This document shows positions 13,014 to 23,830 of a stretch of 39,544 nucleotides of DNA, in pieces (position 1 is the first letter of the stretch; each line of letters opens with the position of its first letter). The stretch lies in contig NW_003109093.1 in NCBI RefSeq assembly GCF_000003605.2, positions 18,166 through 57,709 of the forward strand. Direction: 5' to 3'. The position numbers and the translations under genes were made by a program. Below the pieces are notes generated by a model that had not been told where the DNA came from, did no database searches, and saw only the letters and a list, made by a program, of their open reading frames with translations. The DNA is from Saccoglossus kowalevskii. Its lineage: Eukaryota; Hemichordata; Enteropneusta; Harrimaniidae.

Positions 13014-14093
13014 TCATAATTCAGTGTTCTTGCTTAGTCCAAAATGTCAGCGATAAATCATTTACGCGATTCGTGCCTGATTAATCGTTCGCGTTACGTG
13101 TCGTGATTCTATTTTCGTAACGTGTTGCTTAGTTACTGCGCCAGGCGTTAACAAAGACAGTGCACATTTATGACGTGAGATGACGCACGTTTCCCAAATA
13201 AAGAAAACTTCCAAGATACGTCTCAACACGTGTGTAAGGGTGTTTACCGGCATCTGTATTATACTGCGTTTGCTGCAAGATATAATCTGAATATATTCAT
13301 CCAAATGAATGCATCTCCATATAATGTAATACAATTTTCTCACGAATTGTGTAAAGGTCAAAGTTTCGATTTACTCATCATAATTATTTAACCGGTGATC
13401 AAACCAAAGGCTTGGAATGGATACAAATTACTGCATTCGTTTAATAATAATGCATATAGTTATTACATTAACATGCTGAATTATGATTTGACAGTTTATT
13501 TACCTATTTACCGTATATAAACCGGTTTTTGTTTATTAGTTGTTTGTTCATTTGTTTGTTATGAATCATTAAATGTGGATTTCTCTACAGAAATCAACAT
13601 GATGATATTTAAATCCTGCGACAAATCCGTCTTCAATGTTACTGTGCGGATTCACAAATAACCAGCCCGCGGTCGTTAAAGATGTGGAAGCATATGTCAG
13701 CACGCATCTGATTTCTGTATGTATGTCTTCTATGAACTATGACGTTTAGAAAACACGACGAGTGATTTGAGTTATCTGAACGAATCACACGTATGTATAA
13801 TCTTTCTTTAGTGTTAATCTTCGTTATAAATTTACTTTTTGTATAATACGAAGGAGGATAAAAATTTTCCTAATTGCCTCAGTGAGAATATAAATGGTAC
13901 AGGTGATAACATTAGTACAATCGTGTCGTCGCGAATAAAAAGAGACTATCTCGTTAAAAAAATGATATATGTATAATGAGGGATGTTTCGAATATAAAAC
14001 CGGATATAACGCGTGGTATTGCGAGAAGTAGTAATTATATTTTTGCGAGAGCGTGAGCGTGAACAAAAATCAATATTGCTTCGAGCAGTGTCG

Positions 14094-14118
14094 CACGTGT
14101 ACTCCGGCAGTACACGTG
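14094..14118. promoter_or_regulatory. Perfect inverted repeat with two CACGTG E-boxes
   Basis: CACGTGTACT, loop CCGGC, then AGTACACGTG form perfect 10-bp arms, each ending in a CACGTG E-box (the site bound by bHLH factors such as Myc/Max, USF and clock proteins). The structure is seen directly. A regulatory role is only inferred, and no gene start is evident within several kilobases. Confidence 0.35.
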
Positions 14119-15251
14119 AATGGCCAGTTAATAATATGTGCAAATGTGTCTTCACTAAAATCGCGAAGTAAAAGGACGAGCGTGAAATGTAGCAGTCAAA
14201 ACAGGTGAAATGGCAAAGAACAGCACAGTGTGCGTGGTAAAAGACGCCTTCTCATTATTGTTGTGGAATACACACATATTTGATGTGTGTAATGATTACT
14301 GTCGAACATGAAACTATTTACTTTGTCAAATTATTGACTTAAATTATATTAACACCGGCTAATATCTTTCAAAGTACTGAGTGCATTTGAATCCGTGATG
14401 TTATATTTACGAGCAATTTGAATGTGAAAATAACTAGGATACCCACACTTGGGAATAAAATCGCTCGAGAACGTTACTATACAACGTGAAGTAGAACAAG
14501 TAATGTAAACAATGCGGACTCTTTTAGCGTTGATCTTTGACGAAAACGAGTAAATGATCACGTACGTTACTGAAAAGTGGTCAACACTGGCGGAAAAGTG
14601 ATGTTGGCTCTGAATCGGATAAAATAACACCGGCGTAAACAAATAACACGGGGTCAACGGCTATCACTCAGAAATCGTGTATAGCAGTAGCTGTAACATA
14701 CAGCCATGTAATAATGTTCATGAAGGCTCCAAACATTAGCAGATTTTCACACTCGTGTAATAACATCCTTTATGTATTGCTTGCCAATAGTGGAAATCCT
14801 CTAACGGGTATGCAAAGAATAAAAGAGCAAGAAGTTCATGATTTCCTGTCATTAAAAAAAATCTCTTAGTTTTTTTCTCTTGAGAATTTGTTTGAAAGGG
14901 TGGGTATTTCTTGAAAATATGTGGGGTACATTTTTTAAGGTATACACTCCTATATAAATAATACATGTAGTCCCCGGCGAATCAGCACCCATTCAGTATT
15001 ATGGGTTACAAATGGGATACTTCCTTCCGTAGTATGCCAAGGGTGACAATAAGGTACTTTAGTTTCAATTATTTTTTTTTTTTAATTTTGGCATTTTTTT
15101 TTTCAAAATGCGGTTTTGTATTACACAACAGCATGTTGTTTTCTGTTACTATGTAATGGTTTCTTGATTGTATATAATAAATAAAAACACTGTGATGCGA
15201 TTGACATCATGTTAAAATTATGAATCGTCTTTCTTGGTCGTTGGTGATGCT

Positions 15252-15290
15252 GTTAAAGCTGGAAGTCGTCACTCGCGCATGCGCAGACAG
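15252..15290 (+). repeat. Diverged copy of the GGGCGGTGGTCGTCGCGC repeat end
   Basis: GTTAAAGCTGGAAGTCGTC followed by ACTCGCGCATGCGCAGAC resembles the terminal sequence of the repeat family at 17371, 17550-17624, 22047 and 31584: GTTAAAG start, GTCGTC core, then a GCGCATGCGC palindrome. It is shorter and more diverged than the others, and no matching second end was found nearby. Confidence 0.4.
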
Positions 15291-15499
15291 TAATGGCGTG
15301 TCGTTGTGAATATGGACACACGTTTAGCGTGTGTTTGTATCTTTGTGTAAGACTCAATTCCCGAGCGTGTGCAGGTGCTGACCGACCTCCGACCCCTCCA
15401 ATCCCACCCGCGCTTTAAATTTCATAAGCGAGGATTCTTTGATTTGCATTGCTACTATACAATATTAAAGACATTTAGTTTCATTTCGATTCGAGATTA

Positions 15500-16268
15500 G
15501 GCCACGCCGACTTAATTTTATGGATGACATCCACGCGCGCATTAGTTTTCGTCTGTTCTCAAAAAAAAAAAAAAAAAAAAAAATCTCCGACGACGAGTCT
15601 CTACAGATCGGTTTTCTGTCCGGAACTTGCCGACTCATATTGTCGCAAAGCGCCGGCTTGTCGTAAAACTCTTTTTGGACTATCTAAAAACGTGCCAATT
15701 TTGTCGTAAATGATCTTCTGCACATGCGTATTGCGTTGCCGGGAATACGTGAGCATAAAAGTTCAGAAAACTGAGGGATTGTTGTAGACTGGTACGCAAT
15801 TGACGTCGGCAAGGGAGATAGGACGTTTACACAGCTATACGAGAGATTGGTTAAAGCTAACCCCTACTGTGTAGAGAGGAGTAAGCAAGGACATTTCTGT
15901 ATCATTGCAATGTTCTGTTAGTTATTGTCATAAAGTAGTGATATGTACATTCCGCCTTGACTTGTACTGACAATGATGTTTATGCTGTACCTTGAATGCA
16001 GTGTTTTGACTGAAAGTACTTCATCGTGGCCACATGTACTAGAGCTTGTCTGAAATGGTTATACCTGTGACAGTACGAGATGTGTATATCAACATGTGCC
16101 TCCTACAAATAAAGACTTCTTGTTGTTTTTTGATACATTGTGTTCTGTGGTTCAATTCGTAATAGCAGCTCCGTAGTCCTGTGGTTTTAGCAGGATTTTT
16201 TTTCGCCCTCTCGCATTAGATTTGGGGTCTCCAGCGGATGTCATCCATAAAATTAAATGAGTGTGGCC
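15500..16268. mobile_element. PIF/Harbinger-like non-autonomous TIR element (769 bp)
   Basis: Terminal inverted repeats of 33 bp occupy 15500-15532 and 16236-16268, identical at 29 of 33 positions, with the inner 21 bases (TTAATTTTATGGATGACATCC) perfect. The element is bracketed by TTA at 15497-15499 and TTA at 16269-16271, a 3-bp TWA-type target duplication as PIF/Harbinger transposons make. TIRs start GGCCAC. The interior holds a run of 23 A (15561-15583) and a 61-codon ORF (15524-15709) that begins in the TIR and has no transposase features, so the copy is non-autonomous. Harbinger assignment rests on TSD and TIR only. Confidence 0.8.
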
Positions 16269-17370
16269 TTAATTAAAATAAACTTATCAATCTTCAGAAC
16301 AATAATCTCCACAGCTCACCTATGTACACATCCCTAAAAATCGGATTAACACATTGGTTAATTCAATTTCATCACATCACAGAGCAACAAAGAGGTTTCT
16401 CGGGGTGAGATAACGCCGTTACTGAATACACATTTTTAAAATGTTTCAGCCACGCACAGACGCTCAAAAGCTGATCGGTCATATTTTCTTCACGATCCGA
16501 ATGACAGTTTCCTTTGGTATATGCAATCAGTACTGAGCATGCTTCCTAGTTACAACCCTGCTTCCTAGTTACAACCATTCATGACTTCTCGTGGGAAAAC
16601 ACAGATGTAATCGACACTATATTTACGTTAAACGCCACTATTCGAACAGTACGAATGAAAAAACAAATCGTGCAACGGAGTGTGTTGTATCACTAGCTAG
16701 CTACTGCAATTACTAAGATAGTTCAATGACCCGAACTCATAATAATGACAACTGAAAGTGTATTTTTGCAGAGATATTGCCAAGAAGTGTGATATTTCTG
16801 CCAATTATAAACAAAACCTCGGTGGTCGTAACTGCTAAGTGATATCAGATGATAACATAACCTATAACGTAAAACAAAATTATTATTTTTCACTTAAAGT
16901 CACTGATTATGGCGATATCTTTAAACACATATTGACTTTAGGTTCAGTTCAGGTCGCAATCATTAATGACATAATTAAAATTAGTAAGAAATCTTACTAA
17001 ATGCTGTACATATGTAAGTCACTGGACCGGGCATGCTGTTTATATTGTGTTCGATTACACGGAAACAGAACAATGTATTGAATGAACGCCATATTAGGCA
17101 TATGCGTTTGTGTCATCTGACACGATCAATCCATTTAATACTATGCTAGTATTTACCCTCCATTCTCTACTTGTCAGCTAATATAACACTATTGCATGTA
17201 TAACGAAGCATACTACACATGCTCTCACTTATTCTAATCAACAACTAACTACACGGTAGATCCAAGGTGATTTGTATTTCCTACACTCAGTTTACAATTC
17301 GAATAAATCATTGCCAGTACAAACAAACTGTGTTCGCGTTTTAGAATATGCAAGATGAGCTATTTTTTTA
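16269..17370. other. Noncoding, one short tandem repeat
   Basis: No exon is supported. A 19-bp unit (TGCTTCCTAGTTACAACC plus one base) is repeated twice at 16540-16576. Otherwise A+T-rich and featureless. Confidence 0.5.
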
Positions 17371-17624
17371 GTTAAAGGGCGGTGGTCGTCGCGCTGCACA
17401 TGTGCGACATTTCTGTTGATAAACATTGATTTATGAGGTTTATACAAGTATGAGGTTTGACATGGGCACCGGTGATACCTTCCAATCACCTAGGAAAATA
17501 CCTAATTAAAGCTTGGTAACGTCTCACTTTGTACTCGTTGATCGGCGCAAAGTTGCCATCTTTGTTTATATGAGACCCACGTATCTCGCGCATGCGTGGC
17601 GCGAAGACAACCGCTCTTTCAGTG
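17371..17624. mobile_element. Inverted-repeat (MITE-like) element of the GGGCGGTGGTCGTCGCGC family
   Basis: The left end (17371-17410) reads GTTAAAGGGCGGTGGTCGTC then GCGCTGCACATGTGCGAC. The right end (17550-17624) is an inverted related sequence, reading on the minus strand GAAAGAGCGGTTGTCTTCGC then GCCACGCATGCGCGAGATA and GGGTCTCATATAAACAAAGA. The two ends frame about 250 bp lacking a coding frame. The right end matches the solitary copy at 22047-22122 over about 72 bases with around nine mismatches by eye, so this is a dispersed family. No target-site duplication is evident, so the superfamily is unknown. Confidence 0.6.
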
Positions 17625-20403
17625 ACACAGTTTTAGCGTAGATAATATAATGTACAGTGGCACCAAATTACTGGCTAGTGGAAGAGAAAGGAGTTTCGTT
17701 CACAAAGTCGGTCTGAAAATAGACTACTCACCATGATAACACGATTTACTGCGTGAGTATTGTTGGTAATCGATAGGGGATATTATTGTCGTACGCTTTT
17801 TATAGCCGGAAGAATGATTGCAGTCATTCATTTCAGCTTATGAATGATTTACCGTGCAGTCAATTTATCTAATTGTGTTCAGAAGCAATATGAACACAAT
17901 GAGGCTATTATACCACGTAGAAGAACGATAGTGTCAACATGGGCACCATTATTGCTTAAGATGTTTTCGTTTTGATTGGAGTTTTCTCATAGATGATACT
18001 CGGTGATTCCTTTACATTAACTGTTGTTAAAATTATTATTCGATACGTCCATGTGTTTTTTTCGTCTTAAAGTGTTTTACATTCGATTGTGGCGTTACAT
18101 AGTGATTGGTGCGCTACGTGACGGTTATGTCTCGGTGACGAGTGGCGACTGTGGCGCTGTAGGACAATTAAGGCGGTAAATGACGAATGTGTCGCGCGTG
18201 ACGTCAACTTTTGTTTTCTTTCGCAAAGAAATACAAATATAAATAATTATTCCCATAAGATTTTGGTTACTAGTAATACTTGTAGGCACTGGGATATTAT
18301 GTCAAACCGATGCAGTTTCAAAAATAAAAATTTATCAAAATCATAATGTGCATGATGGTGGACCACAATTTTTATAGGAAATATACTGAGGACTAAAAAA
18401 ATATTATGCTGAAATCCGTTGATGGCACAGACGTGGCGATGTTTACACGCGAGGAAAGTGGGAAGGAGAATACAAAGTATCGATTACTAATAATAATGTC
18501 GCTAAAACAGACGTTCAGGGATGATCAATAACAGTAACTTATAAAAAGACTTCGAATTTCACTCATTTAATGCACACCACTGTAACAGCCAGCTTAAGAA
18601 TAACATTAATACTTTATACTTCAACGATTCATTTTACTGTATAAGTATCATTACATCATCCTATCAATTAAGTTAATGTTACAATGATCGGGATAATAAT
18701 GAAACGACTAAATGCGCGTGCATCTCTAATTTCTGTAGTTTAATTTGAATTATGTATTAATTTAAGAGTCTGCTCATTTGTAAGTTTGTCCCCAAAGAAA
18801 TGGAAGATTTGAGTATACATGTTACAAACCAAGTTGGAGATACGATTTAATAGTAATACTACGTCAAAAATTGAGGGTGTATCATTGCAACAAGATTCCT
18901 ATATTGTATACATTGAATTATTGAAGATATTAATGTTGTGTAGGGAGAGGCGGTTGACTCAAGTCATTTTTGTTTATCGAACGTTTATTAACTAGCTTTA
19001 TACTTCACAGGTTTAGGTAGGTTAAACGTAGTTTTGAAATGCGTGAAAACGAAACTGTTCTGAAATCTACGAATTGAATTATTCTTTCATCTACATGCTA
19101 TCTTTCAGACAAGCGAGCCTCGTAGTATGTAGTGAATTATATCAGAGTTTCAAGAGACAGTGTATCAATCGTATTTCCTAATGGGCATTCTATTTAATAT
19201 ATGATACGTCTTGGTCCATTTATAAGATATCTTCAATAAAATTCTGGATGTCGTATAAAAAGATATCTGGGAGAATATATCCGCCAGCTATCTGGGCTAT
19301 TATACCGCAATATTCAAAACTCATTCAGAATTTTAAAACTTTGGAATCTTGTAATAATACATCGATGCCAGAAAAAAACTCGCAAGCGCATAAACGACTG
19401 AATTGGTGAATATCATCGAACGTTATATCACCTATAAATTAATAATATCGGCAACGAGTTTCAGAGCAATGTTTTTTTTCAAAACGAAGAAGACACATAA
19501 ATCAATAATTTTACCCATTCCTCGCAAGCACGCTTATTTTTGAAATACCCAAATAGTTTTAATCTGTCGTGTTTTATTGCAGTTTGCCGTTAGCGTGTTT
19601 CGTGTGGTTGCTAAAATTAACCTAATACATGAGATAGGCGGCAAATGTTAACATGATAAATTTATGTTCAATTCTGCAGGTAATAGCAGACCACGTGACA
19701 GTTTTTAATATCTGCAGATCTGTTGCCACGCCTACACTCTGTATCGTTGATTCGTTGGTTGGTTCATTTGTCATCGAGCGCTGACTGTATACGTGTAGTA
19801 TAAACGTAACCACTTTCCAGGGAAGGGATCGAGTACGCGTAATACTGCTCTGACAAAATCCAGGAAGCCATAGCGTGCATCATTTTACCGACAGGTCCCG
19901 ATCGGATGACGGTCACGTTGAGACTTGCTAAAAGCTGTTGCACAGCGGTGGTCATTGGCAGTTATCGGGTGTGTTGTCTTCGCTCGATGCACGCAGCTGG
20001 AGTTCCGCGTTATGTCCATACACCGAACATAAGACGATACAACTCATCGCGTTGTCTACGTGTCTGATATGAATAGAACTTATCTATAGATGCTGCTTGC
20101 CTCGTATTGCGTCATTGAATTATCTAAGCCGCCAGATGTCGAATACAAGATCAGTCAGATAGCGACAGCAAGAATTTTTATTGTGACGAGTGTTGTTTTT
20201 TGTCTCATAACTTCCGCGTGGTAAACTGTGTGTATCAGTGCATCTCATTTCATATTGGGTGTCGCAATCGACAGCGTGGTTCTACAAACTGAAACTGCTT
20301 GCTTCGTTGGAACTTCCCACTCAGCAAGTATTGTGAGGCATACGAACAAAGGTATTTATCAGTGCGGGAGAGTACGTATCAATTTAGGCTTTAGACGGCC
20401 ATC
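17625..20403. other. Noncoding region upstream of the 499-codon gene
   Basis: Presumably holds the promoter and 5' UTR of the downstream ORF, but no TATA box or initiator can be assigned. A perfect CRE-type palindrome TGACGTCA lies at 18199-18206. The last 600 bases are visibly less A+T-rich and contain short ORFs on both strands (19764-19955 minus, 20228-20458 plus), which may be UTR or an undetected first exon. Confidence 0.4.
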
Positions 20404-21903
20404 ATGGCATCGAATATCCCTGGTTTTGTTATGCCAGATGAAGCGGCGTATTACTTGAAAGCTTATGAGGATCATTTCACGGGTCACGCAATTGACGAGC
20501 CTCTCACCCCGGCCTCGCCGAAGAAAACAACGGATAACACTGTGTTATTAGTGAACGACATGGTTGAAAATGACAACACACGAAAAGAACAAAATGACAT
20601 TACAAGTTCACAACATAACTCTCAGGGCATGTCCTCCAGTTCAGTGGAGGTTTATTGTTCAAATGTGCCCAGTGATGTTCTCCATACGGACCGATCAATT
20701 GGGAATGACGTGCAGCAGCAGTCGTACGACACAACTGCCGTCAAAGACATCTCTATTGGTGATAAACACGAACAAACCTCGGAAGATGGGCAAGATGATC
20801 TGACAGTGGTCTCCGGAAGTGACCGTTCGACTGAATTAAAAATTGGGACGCTTGATGAAAACATTGCAGAGGCGGAGCGAGGTTGTTTCGGTGATGGTGG
20901 ACCTCACGGAAGTATTGAAAACCACAGCGTGCATAGCAATACCTCGATTGATAACAACACGTTTGAACATGCACGAATGAACAAACAAGGTTTGTTTCAG
21001 AGGAAAATCAGAAAAACGCATAGAAAACAACTTAATAATAAAGAGACATATGAAAATATTCGTGTTGATATGCCAAAAGTAGATAAAATAGTGATGTCAG
21101 AACACGAGCAGCGAGGAGACGAAGAAAGAAAAATTCGTCTTCAGAATAGAAAATTGATGAGACAAAAGAATATGACAGAGAGTTATGTCAGTGACAGAGA
21201 ATTTAGAAAAAATAATTCCTTGGTAATTATCGGCTCTAGCAAGCAATCACATACGTCTATGACACCATTTCGACCATTTGAAAGAAAGACGTTATCGTTC
21301 CCATTGAGGAAGTCCGAAAGTTACTCCAAAGTAAAACACTCGCGGGACAAGATAGGGGCCATAACAATTTCGATGAAATTTGAGATGGACAACAAAAGAA
21401 AGAAGTCCAACACTGAACCCAGAATTGAAAATGTTGTTGCTCAAGGTAAAGATAATGAACTACACGTTGAAGACGGGCAACATGAAATGTTGCGGCGTCC
21501 GAACGTTGTAGAAGAGCCCCACAAAAACGCACAACATGAGAAGAATGTTTCGGATGTCGACAAAACGCTTTTGAAATTCCCCCCAATACATGAAGGACGT
21601 ATGATTTCAAGGTTACAAAAAAGCGAAGGAACACCAACGAGTGTGGAGAACAGTCCTATCCGCAAGAGGGTGCCACTTAGAACGCCGGACACTCTACGGA
21701 GCGGGAAATCGCCGGTGATAATACCGACACAGGACCAAGAGTATCGCGTCGTTCCTCGCGAGTCGGAACGACGAGGGTTTAGAGGAAAATCTAAAACACA
21801 CCGAGAGTCGAAGGCAAAGCCGCGAAAACAACTTGCACGAGAGGTTGACATCACTGCTGAGGTGAATGAGCAGATGCTACGACCATGGCCATGGGATCCA
21901 TGA
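20404..21903 (+). CDS. Uncharacterised 499-aa charged, low-complexity protein, single exon
   Basis: An uninterrupted 499-codon frame in A+T-rich DNA is strong evidence for coding. The start is chosen at 20404 because its context (gccatcATGG) is a good Kozak match and an in-frame TAG lies 12 bases upstream (20392-20394). I do not recognise the family. The N-terminus (MASNIPGFVMPDEAAYYLKA) is the most structured-looking part. Residues about 45-190 are rich in S, T, D, E, N and Q; 200-320 are Lys/Arg-rich with possible short coiled-coil character (EERKIRLQNRKLMRQ). Proline-directed sites occur near residues 37-42 (TPASPKK) and 417-430 (SPIRKRVPLRTP). The tail ends EQMLRPWPWDP. Only two Cys, no signal peptide or membrane segment, so probably intracellular or nuclear and largely disordered (inference). 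A spliced 5' or 3' extension cannot be excluded. Minus-strand ORFs within it are shadows. Confidence 0.85.
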   Translation: MASNIPGFVMPDEAAYYLKAYEDHFTGHAIDEPLTPASPKKTTDNTVLLVNDMVENDNTRKEQNDITSSQHNSQGMSSSSVEVYCSNVPSDVLHTDRSIGNDVQQQSYDTTAVKDISIGDKHEQTSEDGQDDLTVVSGSDRSTELKIGTLDENIAEAERGCFGDGGPHGSIENHSVHSNTSIDNNTFEHARMNKQGLFQRKIRKTHRKQLNNKETYENIRVDMPKVDKIVMSEHEQRGDEERKIRLQNRKLMRQKNMTESYVSDREFRKNNSLVIIGSSKQSHTSMTPFRPFERKTLSFPLRKSESYSKVKHSRDKIGAITISMKFEMDNKRKKSNTEPRIENVVAQGKDNELHVEDGQHEMLRRPNVVEEPHKNAQHEKNVSDVDKTLLKFPPIHEGRMISRLQKSEGTPTSVENSPIRKRVPLRTPDTLRSGKSPVIIPTQDQEYRVVPRESERRGFRGKSKTHRESKAKPRKQLAREVDITAEVNEQMLRPWPWDP

Positions 21904-22046
21904 AACGAGATAGTTAGTAGGATTTTTTACTTAGGTGAAGTGAGTGTATAAGGAATAACCTTTGACCTGACATGCTGGATTGTAGAGGCTGTGTATGGCT
22001 TTTAATTAGTACATCCATGCTATAACTAAATGTGTATTCAAGCATG

Positions 22047-22122
22047 TTAAAGGGCGGCAGTCGTCGCGCCACGCATGCGCGAGATATATGGGTCTCATAT
22101 AAACGAAGATGGTAATTTTGAC
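22047..22122 (+). repeat. Solitary copy of the GGGCGGTGGTCGTCGCGC repeat end
   Basis: TTAAAGGGCGGCAGTCGTCG followed by CGCCACGCATGCGCGAGATA and GGGTCTCATATAAACGAAGA. It matches the inverted right arm at 17550-17624 over about 72 bases with roughly nine mismatches by eye. The opposite end is not seen, so the copy is truncated or a single-end relic. Confidence 0.6.
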
Positions 22123-23815
22123 TGCTTCACAGATATACACACCCAGCTATAGTCGTTATTTTTAGATTTAAACTCAATTAAGATAAAAATGTCAAAGGAC
22201 ATTTTAACCGAGAATACATTTGTACAATAACAACTTTATTACATAGTTATTTTTATTTCGCGGTAACTGTATCGTATCTGACAACTAATTCACTTTGTAG
22301 TAAGCTTAGTGTCAGACTGTTGGCATGCGTTCAATTGTGATTGAGACAGGGATCATGCACCGCACATGCCTCAGCTATTGGGATTCGTTCTGAGCATTAC
22401 AATTATATAACCTTTGATTTTTGGTATCCATGGCAACGATGGTTTTGTGTGAAATCGTACCAAAAAATGAGACATGGTTAACGATGCAAATACTTAAGTA
22501 GATGCAATAATCTTCAAGGTAATCTTCAGTCGTGATGATATTTCTACTCTCTAAAAATAGCAACACGGAGATTAAATAGATTGGTGATTATCAACAAACG
22601 CCACCATGGACGTCTCGTCACACGTTTGTGCCGTGTATTGAGAATAATATACAGTACGTTAAATGTATCAACACTAGTCTGATCTACAAATCAAATTTAT
22701 TTATTTATATAGCCTTCCTTCTGGTGAACTCATTTAAAACTATCGAACATATTGTAAAAAAAATGTACATTTATAATCTTTTTTTTTTAAAAATACATTA
22801 AAAACGCCGATCAAATAAAGGGCGCCATCATCAGGTTAATTGAATATGTCGTTGAAAGTATACAATTTCTTTGGATAAAGTTTAATGCTTCAAAGGTCAG
22901 CGCGTGTTCGAATTTCATGTAAACAAACAATGTATTTTACACGCTAATAGTCCCATACCGAACACGTCGCTGAGCGATGACCACCGTCTTTTAAATGAAA
23001 TAATCGATCCCTGAAATAAACTAGTCTCATTGTAACATCGTGATTTCACGGGAAATTACAGTATGGCCATGTAATATGTACAAAAATTAATGAACATTGT
23101 AATTTAATACTGGAGATGTATTTAACGGCGAATACTTGGAAGATCGCGTTATATATTATAACGAGGATTCGTCCCTAGGATTTGTCTGCCTATTCATACA
23201 ACGATCGTGATATACACAGGCGGGCCTCTTTGCGGTACATATTAGTTACCACAAAAAAAAACGTGGAAAAATACCCCTATATTGTAGTATTACGCAGCTT
23301 GCAGATGCATTATACGCACTCCTCCCTTTCTTAGCGGAGACGTACTCAATATATACCAGACGATCGGTGCCCACCTGATTGGTCATTTGCATCATGACAT
23401 ATTCATGAAGTATATTCAAATCATATTTCCAAATTAAAGCCGGTGTATTTTGCCAGACTGTATTTGGAGTTTAGCAGGAAAGAATTACCTAAAATCAAGT
23501 TACTCATCTTTTCGTCATCACTGTCACATGTGAGTGGCTGGTGGCTGAATGTAGTGCGATTATCTGTAACTGTTATTTCGCTACTGTGATTCATTCGAAT
23601 GTCGATGGACTTTTTCTGCCCTGCCCTCCAGTGTCAATGCGCATATATGACGTAACCGGGTGATTTGATCTGTAGTCGTCCATCAAAAAAGATTACGTTT
23701 TTGGGAATGTTACTATATGTTAGACGACGAACGACTATACCAGAAAACACAGTTGTCGTTTTGAAAGACATTGCTTTCATCTATATACGTCATTTTGACG
23801 TCACAAAGGCGATCT

Positions 23816-23830
23816 ATCACTAGAGGGCGC
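23816..23830 (+). promoter_or_regulatory. CTCF-like motif
   Basis: ATCACTAGAGGGCGC fits the core of the bilaterian CTCF insulator motif (CCACTAGRGGGCGC) except for one leading base. It sits 20 bases after a perfect TGACGTCA palindrome (23796-23803). Motif match only; binding is not shown. Confidence 0.3.

Larger units (their letters stand above)
13014..15499. other. Noncoding, nothing recognised apart from short motifs
   Basis: No exon or RNA gene is supported. It holds the E-box hairpin at 14094-14118 and the repeat-end-like block at 15252-15290, each listed separately. T-rich tracts occur near 15070-15110. The minus-strand ORFs of 99 and 102 codons (13062-13361, 14349-14657) show no recognisable family. 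Confidence 0.5.

Noticed and set aside
15524..15709. 61-codon ORF including a poly-lysine run
   Set aside because: It starts inside the TIR of the Harbinger-like element and is translated through the A23 tract, so it is a by-product of the repeat.
20652..21854. Several minus-strand ORFs of 64-137 codons
   Set aside because: They lie entirely opposite the 499-codon gene and are explained as antisense shadows of its codon use.
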